64,000 nt of DNA from Billgrantia azerbaijanica (GTDB taxonomy: Bacteria; Pseudomonadota; Gammaproteobacteria; Pseudomonadales; Halomonadaceae): positions 1 through 64,000 of the forward strand of contig SBLD01000002.1 in the NCBI GenBank assembly GCA_004551485.1, given 5' to 3'. Below, one piece after another: positions 19,137-28,605 of this stretch. Within the stretch, counting starts at the first letter, position 1, and the number at the start of each line of letters is the position of its first letter. The position numbers and the translations under genes were made by a program. The notes under the pieces were generated by a model that saw nothing but the letters and a program-made list of their open reading frames with translations, was not told the DNA's origin and did not search any database.

Positions 19137-19150
19137 CAAACGGCCGTATG
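19137..19150. promoter_or_regulatory. PsrA/FadR-type half-site pair upstream of fadB (tentative)
   Basis: CAAAC-GGCC-GTATG lies 19-32 bp before the fadB start. The pseudomonad PsrA consensus for fatty-acid genes is (G/C)AAAC-N2-4-GTTT(G/C), so one arm is perfect and the other has one mismatch in GTTTG. No TetR-type psrA gene is in the window. Confidence 0.3.
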
Positions 19151-19168
19151 AAATCGGGAGATTCGCGG

Positions 19169-21346
19169 ATGATCTATCAAGGCAACGCCATCACGGTGGT
19201 GCGCGGCGAGGATGACATCGCCACTCTCACCTTCGATCTGAAGGACGAGTCCGTCAACAAGCTGTCGAGCGCCGTGGTCGCCGAGCTCGAGGAGGCCGTC
19301 AAGGCCCTCGAGGCAGAGCCGGGGATTGCAGGGCTGGTGATCGGCAGCGGCAAGGAGGCCTTCATCGTCGGGGCCGACATCACCGAATTCCATGGTCTCT
19401 TCGAGCAGGGGGCCGAGCGCATCGAGGCGATGCTCGAGCAGGTGCACGCGCTCTTCAACCGCATCGAGGACCTGCCGTTCCCCACGGTCTCCGCCGTCAA
19501 CGGCCTGGCGCTGGGCGGCGGCTGTGAGGTCACCCTCACCACCGACTTCCGGGTGATGGCCGAGGGCGCGAAGATCGGCCTGCCCGAGACCCAGCTCGGT
19601 ATCCTGCCGGGCTGGGGCGGCTGCGTGCGCCTGCCGCGCCTGATCGGCGCCGACAACGCCGTCGAGTGGATCGCCGGCGGCAAGGAGAACGCCGCCGAGG
19701 CGGCCCTCGCGGTGGGTGCGGTGGATGCCGTGGTGCCGGGTGAGCAGCTCGAGGCGGCGGCGTTGGACATCCTTGCACGAGCCAATGCTGGCGAGCTCGA
19801 TTACCAGGCGCGCCGTGGCGAGAAGACCGGGCCTCTCAAGCTCAATGCCATCGAGCAGATGATGGCCTTCGAAACCGCCAAGGGCTATGTGGCCGGCAAG
19901 GCCGGGCCGCACTACCCCGCGCCGATCGAGGCGATCAAGGTGATCCAGAAGGGCGCCGGCGAGGAGCGTGGCCGCGCCCAGGCCATTGAGGCCAAGGCTT
20001 TCGCCAAGCTGGCGATGACCGACGTCTGCTACAACCTGGTGGGGCTGTTCCTCAACGACCAGGTGGTCAAGAAGAAGGCCGGCCGCTACGAGAAGCAGGC
20101 ACGCCCGGTCGAACAGGCGGCGGTGCTGGGGGCCGGCATCATGGGCGGCGGCATCGCCTATCAGAGCGCCTCCAAGGGCACGCCGATCCTGATGAAGGAC
20201 ATCCAGGCCGACGCCATCGAACTGGGCCTCAAGGAGGCGCGCAAGCTGTTCGCCAAGCAGGTGGAGCGGAACAAGCTGACCACCGAGCAGATGGCCGAGA
20301 AGCTCACCAACATCCGCCCGACGCTCTCCTACGGCGACTTCGGCCATGTCGATCTCGTCGTCGAGGCGGTGGTCGAGAACCCCAGGGTCAAGGAGGCGGT
20401 GCTCACCGAGGTGGAAGGCCTGGTCGGCGAGGAGACCATCCTCACCTCCAACACCTCGACCATCTCGATCACGCGCCTGGCCGCGAACCTGAAGCGTCCC
20501 GAGAACTTCTGCGGCATGCACTTCTTCAACCCGGTGCACCGCATGCCGCTGGTCGAGGTGATCCGCGGCGAGAAGACCGGCGATGCCGCGGTGGCGGCCA
20601 CCGTGGCCTATGCCCGCGCCATGGGCAAGACGCCCATCGTGGTCAACGACTGCCCCGGGTTCCTGGTCAACCGCGTGCTCTTTCCCTACTTCGGCGGCTT
20701 CAGCCAGCTGATGGCGCAGGGCGCCGACTTCCAGCGCGTCGACAAGGTGATGGAGAAGTTCGGCTGGCCCATGGGCCCGGCCTACCTGCTCGACGTGGTG
20801 GGCATGGATACCGCGGTGCACGCCGGCGAGGTGATGGCCGAGGGCTTCCCGGAGCGCATGGGCAGCCTGGGCGGTGACCAGGGCAAGAGCGCCATCCAGG
20901 TGATGTTCGACAACGAGCGCCTGGGCCAGAAGAACGCCAAGGGCTTCTACGCCTACGAGGAGGACCGCAAGGGCAAGCCGAAGAAGGTGAGCGACGAGGC
21001 GGCCATCGAGCTGGTCAAGAGCGTCGCGACCGGGGAGCGCGAGTTCAGCGACGAGGAGATCATCGCGCGCATGATGGTGCCGCTGTGCCTGGAGACCGTG
21101 CGCTGCCTGGAGGATGGCATCGTCGGCAGCGCCGCCGAAGCCGACATGGCGCTGATCTACGGCATCGGCTTCCCGCCCTTCCGCGGTGGCGCGCTGCGCT
21201 ACATCGACGCCATGGGGGTGGCCGCCTTCGTCGAGCAGGCCGAGCGCCTGGCCGAGGAGCTGGGGCCGCTCTATGCCCCCACCGAGAGACTGCGTCAGAT
21301 GGCCAAGGCCGGCGAGGCCTTCTATGCCACCCCGTCCCAAGGCTGA
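19169..21346 (+). CDS. fadB: Fatty acid oxidation complex subunit alpha FadB
   Basis: A 725-residue multifunctional enzyme of aerobic beta-oxidation. Residues 1-190 form the enoyl-CoA hydratase/isomerase domain ([45 protein letters not shown] with the two catalytic glutamates). Around 315-500 is the NAD-binding 3-hydroxyacyl-CoA dehydrogenase domain ([35 protein letters not shown] with the catalytic His), and the C-terminal helical repeats follow. The start at 19169 matches E. coli FadB (MLYKG); two in-frame ATGs upstream are possible but would add residues absent from the family. fadA follows after 28 bp. Confidence 0.97.
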   Translation: MIYQGNAITVVRGEDDIATLTFDLKDESVNKLSSAVVAELEEAVKALEAEPGIAGLVIGSGKEAFIVGADITEFHGLFEQGAERIEAMLEQVHALFNRIEDLPFPTVSAVNGLALGGGCEVTLTTDFRVMAEGAKIGLPETQLGILPGWGGCVRLPRLIGADNAVEWIAGGKENAAEAALAVGAVDAVVPGEQLEAAALDILARANAGELDYQARRGEKTGPLKLNAIEQMMAFETAKGYVAGKAGPHYPAPIEAIKVIQKGAGEERGRAQAIEAKAFAKLAMTDVCYNLVGLFLNDQVVKKKAGRYEKQARPVEQAAVLGAGIMGGGIAYQSASKGTPILMKDIQADAIELGLKEARKLFAKQVERNKLTTEQMAEKLTNIRPTLSYGDFGHVDLVVEAVVENPRVKEAVLTEVEGLVGEETILTSNTSTISITRLAANLKRPENFCGMHFFNPVHRMPLVEVIRGEKTGDAAVAATVAYARAMGKTPIVVNDCPGFLVNRVLFPYFGGFSQLMAQGADFQRVDKVMEKFGWPMGPAYLLDVVGMDTAVHAGEVMAEGFPERMGSLGGDQGKSAIQVMFDNERLGQKNAKGFYAYEEDRKGKPKKVSDEAAIELVKSVATGEREFSDEEIIARMMVPLCLETVRCLEDGIVGSAAEADMALIYGIGFPPFRGGALRYIDAMGVAAFVEQAERLAEELGPLYAPTERLRQMAKAGEAFYATPSQG

Positions 21347-21362
21347 ACCCACCGCGAACTAG

Positions 21363-22553
<1,191 letters not shown>

Positions 22554-22582
22554 AGTTCTTCGCTGACTGGCATGAAATGGCT

Positions 22583-22704
22583 TTGTGGGAGGGACGGTTC
22601 GGCGCTCCGACTTTAGCTCCGGTTCGACGCCTCGACGAAGCAGCGCGCAGCGCTGCCGAAAGGGCGCCTGCGGCGCCTTCACGCGATAAATCGCCCTCCC
22701 ACAA
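22583..22704 (-). repeat. GTGGGAGG-type interspersed repeat, copy C
   Basis: A 122-bp element with perfect 11-bp terminal inverted repeats TTGTGGGAGGG / CCCTCCCACAA. The interior includes GAAGCAGCGCGCAGCGCTGCC and GGCGCCTGCGGCGCCTTC, the reverse complement of the copy A/B core. It begins 30 bp after fadA and may act as the 3' hairpin of the fadBA transcript. Confidence 0.8.
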
Positions 22705-22733
22705 CCGGTCTGCTGCCGTTGGCAACTGCTGCT

Positions 22734-22843
22734 GTGGGAGGGAGCTTCAGCTCGCGAAGCAGTGTGCAGCGCTGCCAGAAGACACCGGGGCGCCTGCGGC
22801 GCCTTCGTCGAAGCGTCGAACCACCGGAAAGCTGGCCTCCCAC
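22734..22843 (-). repeat. GTGGGAGG-type interspersed repeat, copy D
   Basis: A 110-bp element bounded by GTGGGAGG and CCTCCCAC, with the same GCGAAGCAGTGTGCAGCGCTGCC and GCGCCTGCGGCGCCTTCG blocks as copy C and in the same orientation, 29 bp from it. Its right arm is separated from the NsrR-like promoter by about 50 bp. Together C and D fill most of the 413-bp gap between fadA and the small Cys-rich gene. Confidence 0.8.
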
Positions 22844-22893
22844 CATGCAGCCTGCAGAACAGATTCACGCCAATGTACCCGGCCCTCGATCCG

Positions 22894-22943
22894 TTGACGG
22901 CGCGGCCGATGAGCAATAAGATGTATTTTTCATGCATCTTATT
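22894..22943 (+). promoter_or_regulatory. Sigma70-type promoter with embedded NsrR-like operator
   Basis: TTGACG (22894-22899) and TAAGAT (22917-22922) are 17 bp apart. The -10 lies inside the dyad AAGATGTATTT-T-TCATGCATCTT (22918-22940), which follows the 11-1-11 gammaproteobacterial NsrR consensus AAGATGCATTT-N-AAATGCATCTT with few changes. AATAAGATG / CATCTTATT extends the symmetry to 22915-22943. An operator over the -10 suits a repressor that is lifted by nitric oxide. NsrR itself is not in the window. Confidence 0.65.
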
Positions 22944-22966
22944 AACGCCGCTGCGAGGTCACGCTG

Positions 22967-23146
22967 ATGGGACTCAAGAACCTTTTCAAGAAAGACAAGG
23001 CAGAAAAGCCGGTGGTGCAGACGCAGGAGGCCGTGTCGGCGAAGCCGGATGCGGGCGAGGCCGTCAGCTTCGACCCCAAGAAGGCCAACGCGGAACAGAA
23101 GGGCAAGCACGGGGAGTCTGGCAACTGCTGCGGATCGTGCCAGTAA
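22967..23146 (+). CDS. 59-residue Lys-rich miniprotein with C-terminal CCGSC motif
   Basis: A small gene read directly from the sequence: ATG after GAGGT (7-base spacing), 60 codons including TAA. The protein starts MGLKNLFKKDKAEKP, continues as a low-complexity Lys/Ala/Glu linker, and ends SGNCCGSCQ. Three cysteines in CCGSC could bind Fe-S, copper or another metal, or sense thiol or NO stress. The amphipathic LKNLFKK start could touch membrane. It lies behind a near-consensus NsrR-like operator, suggesting induction by nitric oxide. I do not recognise a named family. The reading frame keeps G/C third positions, which supports real coding. Confidence 0.75.
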   Translation: MGLKNLFKKDKAEKPVVQTQEAVSAKPDAGEAVSFDPKKANAEQKGKHGESGNCCGSCQ

Positions 23147-23290
23147 CCCGGGCCGATACCGGCAGCGCGGTTGCACTGCCCCTGCCAGCGTTCAATACGA
23201 TGGCAGCAACAAAACGGTAACAGCGGCGGGCTTGCCTTCCAGGCAGGCCCGTCTGCTTAGGCATGGCGCATGCCGTAACTGGCAGCGGCG

Positions 23291-23755
23291 CTACAGCACG
23301 CCCGCCTCGAGTCCTGCCGCCAGGGTCATCCCCAGCTCCTCGACCTGGTCGGCGAAGGCCTCCTGCCACTCGCCGCGCAGGATGAGCGGTTCCTGCACCC
23401 AGCGCCAGCGTAGCCCCGTGACGATCCCCTCCACGGCGCGGCGGGTGCCGGTGCCGTCGCGCCCGGCGCGCACGTAGAGCGCGCAGGGCAGGCCCTGTTT
23501 CTCCTCCAGCACCGGGTAGTAGCTGCGGTCGAAGAAATCCTTCAGTGCCCCGCTCATGTAGCCGAGGTTCTCGGTGGTGCCGAGCAGGATGGCGTCGCAG
23601 GTGCGCACGTCGTCCGGGCCGGCGTCGAGGGGCGCCTTGACCACCACCTCCACGGCCTCGATGTCGGGGTGGCGAGCACCGCGCTCGGCGGCGTCGCGCA
23701 GCCGGAGGGTGTTGGGGGAGGGCGCATGGGCCACGATCAGCAGTTGCTTGCTCAT
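23291..23755 (-). CDS. Flavodoxin-like / NAD(P)H-dependent FMN reductase family protein
   Basis: A 154-residue flavodoxin-fold protein. KQLLIVAHAPSPNTLRLRDAAERGARHPDIEAVEV gives the first strand and phosphate-binding loop. CDAILLGTTENLGYMSGALKDFFDRSYYPV is the flavodoxin pattern in which an aromatic residue stacks on FMN and the helix precedes the dimer region. ALYVRAGRDGTGTRRAVEGIVTGLRW completes the FMN site. ATG at 23755 is preferred, since earlier in-frame codons add a non-conserved leader. Likely a small flavoprotein reductase; partner and substrate unknown. Divergent from the ABC importer genes. Confidence 0.8.
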   Translation of the reverse strand: MSKQLLIVAHAPSPNTLRLRDAAERGARHPDIEAVEVVVKAPLDAGPDDVRTCDAILLGTTENLGYMSGALKDFFDRSYYPVLEEKQGLPCALYVRAGRDGTGTRRAVEGIVTGLRWRWVQEPLILRGEWQEAFADQVEELGMTLAAGLEAGVL

Positions 23756-23907
23756 GGTGTCATGGTGCCAGCCGCCGCACGGCGAGACCAGCCGGTCGCC
23801 CACAGTGTCGCGACATTGCTGCTATGTTGGTCAAGGCAAGCCTCTGGTTCTCGGGGGCGTCCCCCCCAGCCATAACGACAACACAGGATTTTTCCGGGGA
23901 GGTTGCC

Positions 23908-25161
23908 ATGGCAGGAGGAATCTCGCGCAGGAAGTTTCTCACCGGTTCGGCCTGTGGCCTGGGCGCGCTGACCCTCGGCGCGCCGGCCATTCACGTGCGT
24001 GCCCAGGAGCCCACCATCCGCTGCGGGGTGGTGACCTCGCTGTCGGGGGAGAACCGCTTTGGCGGCAATCTCACCCGGCGCGGCTACGATCTGTGGGCGG
24101 AGGAGATCAACAAGCTGGGCGGCGTGGAGATCAACGGCGATCGCTATCGCGTGGAGATGTTCTACGGCGATGCCCAGTCGCGGCCCGCCTCGGGGGCGGA
24201 TGCCGCCGAGCGCCTGATCATTCGCGACGAGGTGAGCGTGCTGTTCGGCCCCTACACCTCGGGAGTGACGCTCGCCGTCCAGCCGATCTGCGCCAAGTAC
24301 GGCGTGCCGATGATCTCGGGCTCGGCGGAGTCGCCCAATGTCTGGCTGGAGCAGCCACGCTTCAACTTCGGCATGATCCCCGCCGTGGACCACTCCGCGG
24401 GACGCTCCATTGCGGTCATCGCCGAGGCGACGGGGGCCGCCTCGGTGGGCGTGGTCGGCGTCGATGAACCCTTCTCGAAGGAGACCGCCGAGGGCTTTCG
24501 CAACGGCGTGAACGAGGCCGGCCTCGAACTCACGCGCTTCGAGCTGTTCCCGGCCAACGCCGACCTGAGCCCGATCGTCTCCAACCTCAAGGCCGACAAT
24601 CCCGACCTCGTCGCCGTGGGCGGCCACGAGGAGGTGCTGATCAACTTCATCAACACCGCGCGGTCGCTGGACTTCCGCCCCAAGGCGATCCTCATGCACT
24701 ACGGCGTCACCGCGGCGGCCTTCGCCGACCAGCTCGGCGGCGATGCCAACGGCGTGCTCGGCATCTCCGTGTGGACGCCGAACCTGCCCTACCGCGATGA
24801 CCTGTTCGGCACGGCCAGCGACTACGACGCGCTCTCGCACTCCCGCTGGGGCAGCCACCCCGACTACACCGAGGCGGCCTGTTCGGCCAGCGGCCTGGTG
24901 CTGCAGGACGCCGCGGCTCGCCTGGGCAAGCCGCCGGCGTGGGACCGCCAGGCGCGCCTGGAGCTGGTCGAGGCGCTGGAAGCGACGGACATCGAGACCT
25001 TCTACGGCCCGGTCGCCTTCGAGCGCGAGGGGGATCACTACCACAACAACATCCAGCCCGTGCCGGTGGTGATCCAGATCACCGAGGGGCGGGTGGTGCC
25101 GGTGGCCCCGAAAGACGCGGCCCAGACCGAGCTGGTCTACCCCTTGCCGCCGTTCTCCTGA
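23908..25161 (+). CDS. HAAT-type ABC transporter substrate-binding protein (Tat-exported, LivK/UrtA/FmdD-like)
   Basis: A 417-residue periplasmic binding protein. It begins with a twin-arginine signal SRRKFLTGSACGLGALTLGAPAIHVRA, so it is exported folded. The mature protein is type I (IRCGVVTSLSGENRFGGNLTRRGYDLWAEEINKLGG; VSVLFGPYTSGVTLAVQPICAKYGVPMIS). It is the receptor of the importer encoded by the next four genes, which together resemble the branched-chain amino acid/amide/urea (HAAT) class. The ligand cannot be told from sequence. A 9-bp hairpin follows the stop codon, a common way to keep binding-protein mRNA in excess. Confidence 0.9.
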   Translation: MAGGISRRKFLTGSACGLGALTLGAPAIHVRAQEPTIRCGVVTSLSGENRFGGNLTRRGYDLWAEEINKLGGVEINGDRYRVEMFYGDAQSRPASGADAAERLIIRDEVSVLFGPYTSGVTLAVQPICAKYGVPMISGSAESPNVWLEQPRFNFGMIPAVDHSAGRSIAVIAEATGAASVGVVGVDEPFSKETAEGFRNGVNEAGLELTRFELFPANADLSPIVSNLKADNPDLVAVGGHEEVLINFINTARSLDFRPKAILMHYGVTAAAFADQLGGDANGVLGISVWTPNLPYRDDLFGTASDYDALSHSRWGSHPDYTEAACSASGLVLQDAAARLGKPPAWDRQARLELVEALEATDIETFYGPVAFEREGDHYHNNIQPVPVVIQITEGRVVPVAPKDAAQTELVYPLPPFS

Positions 25162-25172
25162 GTCCGGCGAGA

Positions 25173-25195
25173 CGGCCCCGGCACGGCCGGGGCCG
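25173..25195 (+). terminator. Intercistronic hairpin after the binding-protein gene
   Basis: CGGCCCCGG / CCGGGGCCG, a perfect 9-bp stem with loop CACGG, just after the stop of the substrate-binding gene and 22 bp before the first permease gene. There is no U-tract, so it more likely stabilises or partly attenuates the message than fully terminates it. Confidence 0.55.
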
Positions 25196-25216
25196 CTATC
25201 CCACGGAGGGTGACGG

Positions 25217-26089
25217 ATGGACTTACTGCTCCAGGCGCTGCTCAACGGCATCCTGATCGGCGGCATCCTGATCTGCCTGACCATCGGCTTCCAGCTCACC
25301 TTCGGCGTGCTGCACGTGATCGACTTCGCCGTGGGGGGCTGGGTCATGCTGGGCGGCTATGCGGCCTACTGGGCGAGCCAGCTGCTGGGCCTCGATCCCT
25401 TCATCAGCATCTTCCTCGTCTTCGCGCTCTTCGTTGCCGTCGGCTGCGCCGTGGGGCCGCTGATCTATCACGTGCGCACCAGCCGCTACGCGCGCCCCGA
25501 CCTGATGGCGCTCGCCTTCACCTTCGGCCTGTTCATCATGATGCGCGGCGGGGCGCTGTGGTTGTGGTCCTTCGACAGCCGCAGCGTCGATTCCTGGCTC
25601 TCCGGGCATTCGCTGTCGCTGGGACCGGTCACCGTGCCGCTGCTGCGCCTCTCGGCCTTCGCCATGGCCCTGCTGCTGGCGGTGGGGCTCTTCGTGCTGC
25701 TCTACCGCAGCCGCTTCGGGCTGGCGGTGCGGGCCGTGGCCCAGAACCGCGACCATGCCGGGCTGATGGGGGTGGACGTCAAGCGCATCTCGGCCTACGT
25801 CTACGGCCTCTACACGGGGATCACCGCCTCGGCCGGGGTGCTGCTGGCGACCATCTACTCGGTGAATCCCGAGGTGGGCGTGCGCTACACCCTGTTTGCC
25901 TTCTTCGTGGCGGTGCTGGCCGGCCTCGGCTCCGTGGGCGGCGTGCTCGTGGCGGGGCTGCTGCTGGGGCTGGTGGAGTCGCTGGTGGGCACCTATGTTG
26001 GCACCCGCTACTCGCTGCTGGTGGTCTTCGCGACCCTCTACCTGGTCCTGCTCGTCTCGCCCAAGGGGATCCTGCAACGTGGTATCTAA
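25217..26089 (+). CDS. HAAT ABC transporter permease (LivH-like)
   Basis: A 290-residue inner-membrane permease with about eight hydrophobic segments. It opens LLLQALLNGILIGGILICLTIGFQLTFGVLHVIDFAVGGWVMLGGYAAY, typical of LivH. The cytoplasmic coupling loop RAVAQNRDHAGLMGVDVKRISAYVYGL precedes the last segments and contacts the ATPases. It forms the translocation pathway with the LivM-like partner whose GTG start overlaps its end by 11 bp. The gene is preceded by GGAGGGTGACGG. Confidence 0.9.
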   Translation: MDLLLQALLNGILIGGILICLTIGFQLTFGVLHVIDFAVGGWVMLGGYAAYWASQLLGLDPFISIFLVFALFVAVGCAVGPLIYHVRTSRYARPDLMALAFTFGLFIMMRGGALWLWSFDSRSVDSWLSGHSLSLGPVTVPLLRLSAFAMALLLAVGLFVLLYRSRFGLAVRAVAQNRDHAGLMGVDVKRISAYVYGLYTGITASAGVLLATIYSVNPEVGVRYTLFAFFVAVLAGLGSVGGVLVAGLLLGLVESLVGTYVGTRYSLLVVFATLYLVLLVSPKGILQRGI

Positions 26090-27050
26090 GCGCCCGCGCC
26101 GTTCGCTCCTGCCCGTCGTTGCCGTAGTGGCGGGGGCGGCGGCCCTGGCCGCCTTGCCGGCCTTCATCGACCCCTACTCCCTGCGCATCGCCACCGGCGT
26201 GCTGATGTGGGCGGGGCTCGCCTGCGCCTGGAACATCGTGGGCGGCTACGCCGGCTACATCAGCTTCGGCCACTCCGCCTTCTTCGGTATCGGTGCCTAC
26301 GTCACCGGCATCCTGATGCAGCGCGAGGTGGGGCTCGCCTTCGCCGCCACGCTGCCACTGGGGGTGCTCGTCGCGGTCGCCATTGCCGCGGCCATCGGCG
26401 GGCCGACGCTACGCCTGCGCGGCGCCTACTTCGCCATCGCCACCTGGGCGTTCGCCGAGATGCTCATGCAGCTGGCGACGGTGCTGGACGTCACCGGGGG
26501 CACCGGCGGGCTCTCCCTGCCGGCCTACCTCAACGAGTTCTTCTTCTTCTACGTCATGCTGGGTGTGGCCGCGGTGGTCTACGTGGGGGCCTGGTTCCTG
26601 CTCGAGCGCACCCGCTTCGGCTATCGGCTCAAGGCGCTGCGCGACCACGAGCCCGCGGCCGAGGCGCTGGGCATCCACACCACCCGGGTCAAGGTGCAGG
26701 CCTTTGCGCTCTCCGCCGGCATTACCTCGCTGTTCGGCAGCATCTACGCCTACTGGGTCACCTTCATCGACCCGCGTTCGGTGATGGGGCCGGAGATCAC
26801 CGACCAGATGGTGGTCATGGTGCTGCTGGGTGGGCTCGGCACGGTGTGGGGGCCGGCGCTGGGGGCCACGGTGCTGTGGCTCACCAACCGCTATATCTGG
26901 TCGTCGTTCGGCGACACGGTGGTCTACCTGCCGATCCTCGGGCTGCTCATCGCCCTGATCGTGCTGTTCCTGCCCAACGGACTGATCAGCCTGCTGCCCG
27001 GCGGGCGGCGCGGTGGCGGGGTGCTGGGCCGGCTGTGGCGCAAGTTGTGA
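26079..27050 (+). CDS. HAAT ABC transporter permease (LivM-like)
   Basis: A 323-residue permease. The GTG at 26079 gives VVSKRPRRSLLPVVAVVAGAAALAALPAFIDPYSLRIATGVLMWAGLACAWNIVGGYAGYISFGHSAFFGIGAYV, a classic LivM opening. The coupling loop is LKALRDHEPAAEALGIHTTRVKVQAFALSAG. Longer in-frame extensions upstream lie inside the LivH gene and are not real. It pairs with the LivH-like subunit and overlaps it by 11 bp, showing translational coupling. The C-terminus is short and basic (GGRRGGGVLGRLWRKL). Confidence 0.9.
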   Translation: MVSKRPRRSLLPVVAVVAGAAALAALPAFIDPYSLRIATGVLMWAGLACAWNIVGGYAGYISFGHSAFFGIGAYVTGILMQREVGLAFAATLPLGVLVAVAIAAAIGGPTLRLRGAYFAIATWAFAEMLMQLATVLDVTGGTGGLSLPAYLNEFFFFYVMLGVAAVVYVGAWFLLERTRFGYRLKALRDHEPAAEALGIHTTRVKVQAFALSAGITSLFGSIYAYWVTFIDPRSVMGPEITDQMVVMVLLGGLGTVWGPALGATVLWLTNRYIWSSFGDTVVYLPILGLLIALIVLFLPNGLISLLPGGRRGGGVLGRLWRKL

Positions 27051-27061
27051 AGGGGAATGCC

Positions 27062-27805
27062 ATGCACGCAGCAGACGACAGAGACGCGACGAACCGCGCG
27101 CCGCTGGCCGCGGCGGGGCTGGTCAAGCGCTTCGGCGGGGTGACCGCCGTGGCCGGCGTCGACCTCGAGGTGGCGAGCGGCGAGGTGGTGGGTGTCATCG
27201 GCCCCAACGGCAGCGGCAAGTCGACGCTGTTCAACCTGATCGCCGGCATGCTGCCGCTGGACGAGGGACGCGTCTGGCTCGACGGTCGCGAGGTGACCGG
27301 GTTGCCCGCGTGGCGCATTGCCCGGGCGGGGCTGGCGCGCACCTTCCAGATCCCCTCGCTGTTCGACAACATCAGCGTGCGCGACAACTTGCTGGCGGCC
27401 GCGGTGGAGGGGGACTGGAAGCGGGCGCCGCAGCGCGCCGACGAGGTGCTGGCGCTGCTCGAGATCGGCCACGTCGCCGACAACCTGGCCTCGGAGCTCT
27501 CCGGCGGGCAGCAGAAGCTGCTGGAATTCGGGCGGGTCTGCATGCGCGACCCTCGCGTCGTCCTGCTCGACGAGGCCACGGCCGGGGTGCACCCCAACAT
27601 CCGACGCATCATGCTCGAGGCGATCCGCCGCCTGCGGGAGCAGGGCGTGACCTTCCTGGTGATCGAACACGACATGGAGATGGTGCGCGAGATCTGCGAT
27701 CGCATCGTGGTGATGGATGAGGGGCGCATCGTCGTCGAGGGCAGCTTCGCGGCGATCGCCGACAACGTCGAGGTCCAGCGGGCCTACCTGGGGCGGCAGC
27801 GATGA
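27062..27805 (+). CDS. HAAT ABC transporter ATP-binding protein (LivG-like)
   Basis: A 247-residue ABC ATPase with Walker A GPNGSGKST, Q-loop at about residue 95 (ARTFQIPSLFDNISVRDNL, the LivG hallmark), signature ELSGGQQKLLEFGR, Walker B VVLLDEATAGVHPN and H-loop VIEHDMEMV. It energises the importer together with the LivF-like subunit. In place of the usual DEPxAGLN, the Walker B region reads DEATAGVHP, which is seen in the amide/urea-type subgroup. ATG at 27062; ends with ATGA overlap into the next gene. Confidence 0.9.
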   Translation: MHAADDRDATNRAPLAAAGLVKRFGGVTAVAGVDLEVASGEVVGVIGPNGSGKSTLFNLIAGMLPLDEGRVWLDGREVTGLPAWRIARAGLARTFQIPSLFDNISVRDNLLAAAVEGDWKRAPQRADEVLALLEIGHVADNLASELSGGQQKLLEFGRVCMRDPRVVLLDEATAGVHPNIRRIMLEAIRRLREQGVTFLVIEHDMEMVREICDRIVVMDEGRIVVEGSFAAIADNVEVQRAYLGRQR

Positions 27806-28521
27806 GCACGGAACTCAGCGTCACCGACCTGGTGACCGGCTACGGCAAGCAGGAGATCGTGCACGGTGTGTCGATGGCGGCGCGGGAAGGGGAGATCACC
27901 TGCGTCTTCGGCCCCAACGGCAGCGGCAAGTCCACGGTGGTGAAGGCCATCGCCGGCCTGCTGCCGGTGTGGCGTGGGCGCCTGCAGCTGGGCGAGCGGG
28001 AGCTGACTGGGCTGCCCGTCCACGAGGTGGTGCGCCACGGCATCGTCATGATGCCCCAGGGGGGTGGGGTCTTTCCGCGCTTCACGGTGATGGAGAACCT
28101 GCGCATGGGCGGTTACTCCCTGCGCGACACGGCCTGGGTGGCGCAGCGCATCGAGGCCCTGATCGACGAGTACCCGAGCCTGCAGCGGCGTCGCCACGTC
28201 GCGGCGGGCTCGCTGTCGGGAGGCGAGCAGATGATGGTGGCCTTTGCCCGGGCGCTGGTGCCGGATCCGACCTTCGTGCTGCTCGACGAGCCCTCGGCGG
28301 GGCTCTCCCCGGCCCTGGTCAGCGAGACCATGGCGCGGGTCGAGGGGCTGCGCGAGCGCGGCGTGGGCGTGGTGATGATCGAGCAGAATATCCGCGAGGC
28401 ACTGCCGGTCGCCGACCGCCTCTACATCCTGGCCGGGGGGCAGCGGAAGTTCGCCGGCACGCCGGCCGACATTCACGACGACCGTCACCTGATGACGCTC
28501 TACATGGGCGGCGCCGCCTGA
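27802..28521 (+). CDS. HAAT ABC transporter ATP-binding protein (LivF-like)
   Basis: A 239-residue ABC ATPase with Walker A GPNGSGKST, the LivF-type run IVMMPQGGGVFPRFTVMENLRMGGY, signature SLSGGEQMMVAFARALV, Walker B FVLLDEPSAGLSPALV and H-loop VVMIEQNIREAL. It is the last gene of the five-gene importer and starts inside the stop codon of the LivG-like gene. The following YbhB gene is 84 bp downstream and may be read through. Confidence 0.9.
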   Translation: MSTELSVTDLVTGYGKQEIVHGVSMAAREGEITCVFGPNGSGKSTVVKAIAGLLPVWRGRLQLGERELTGLPVHEVVRHGIVMMPQGGGVFPRFTVMENLRMGGYSLRDTAWVAQRIEALIDEYPSLQRRRHVAAGSLSGGEQMMVAFARALVPDPTFVLLDEPSAGLSPALVSETMARVEGLRERGVGVVMIEQNIREALPVADRLYILAGGQRKFAGTPADIHDDRHLMTLYMGGAA

Positions 28522-28605
28522 CGCCGCCCATGGCGTTGACAGTCGTGCGCCTTTCTCCGACGCTGAGTTCGCTCTTACCGTTGAGGAACAAGGAGGAGGA
28601 TTGAC

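Noticed and set aside
19136-21352. Antisense frame of over 700 codons across fadB
   Set aside because: FadB is certain from its two enzymatic domains, and the antisense protein is His/Leu/Gly-rich without a known fold.
23806-23815. TGTCGCGACA palindrome between the flavodoxin and the binding-protein genes
   Set aside because: Only ten bases of GC-rich symmetry, expected by chance in this composition; no consensus recognised.
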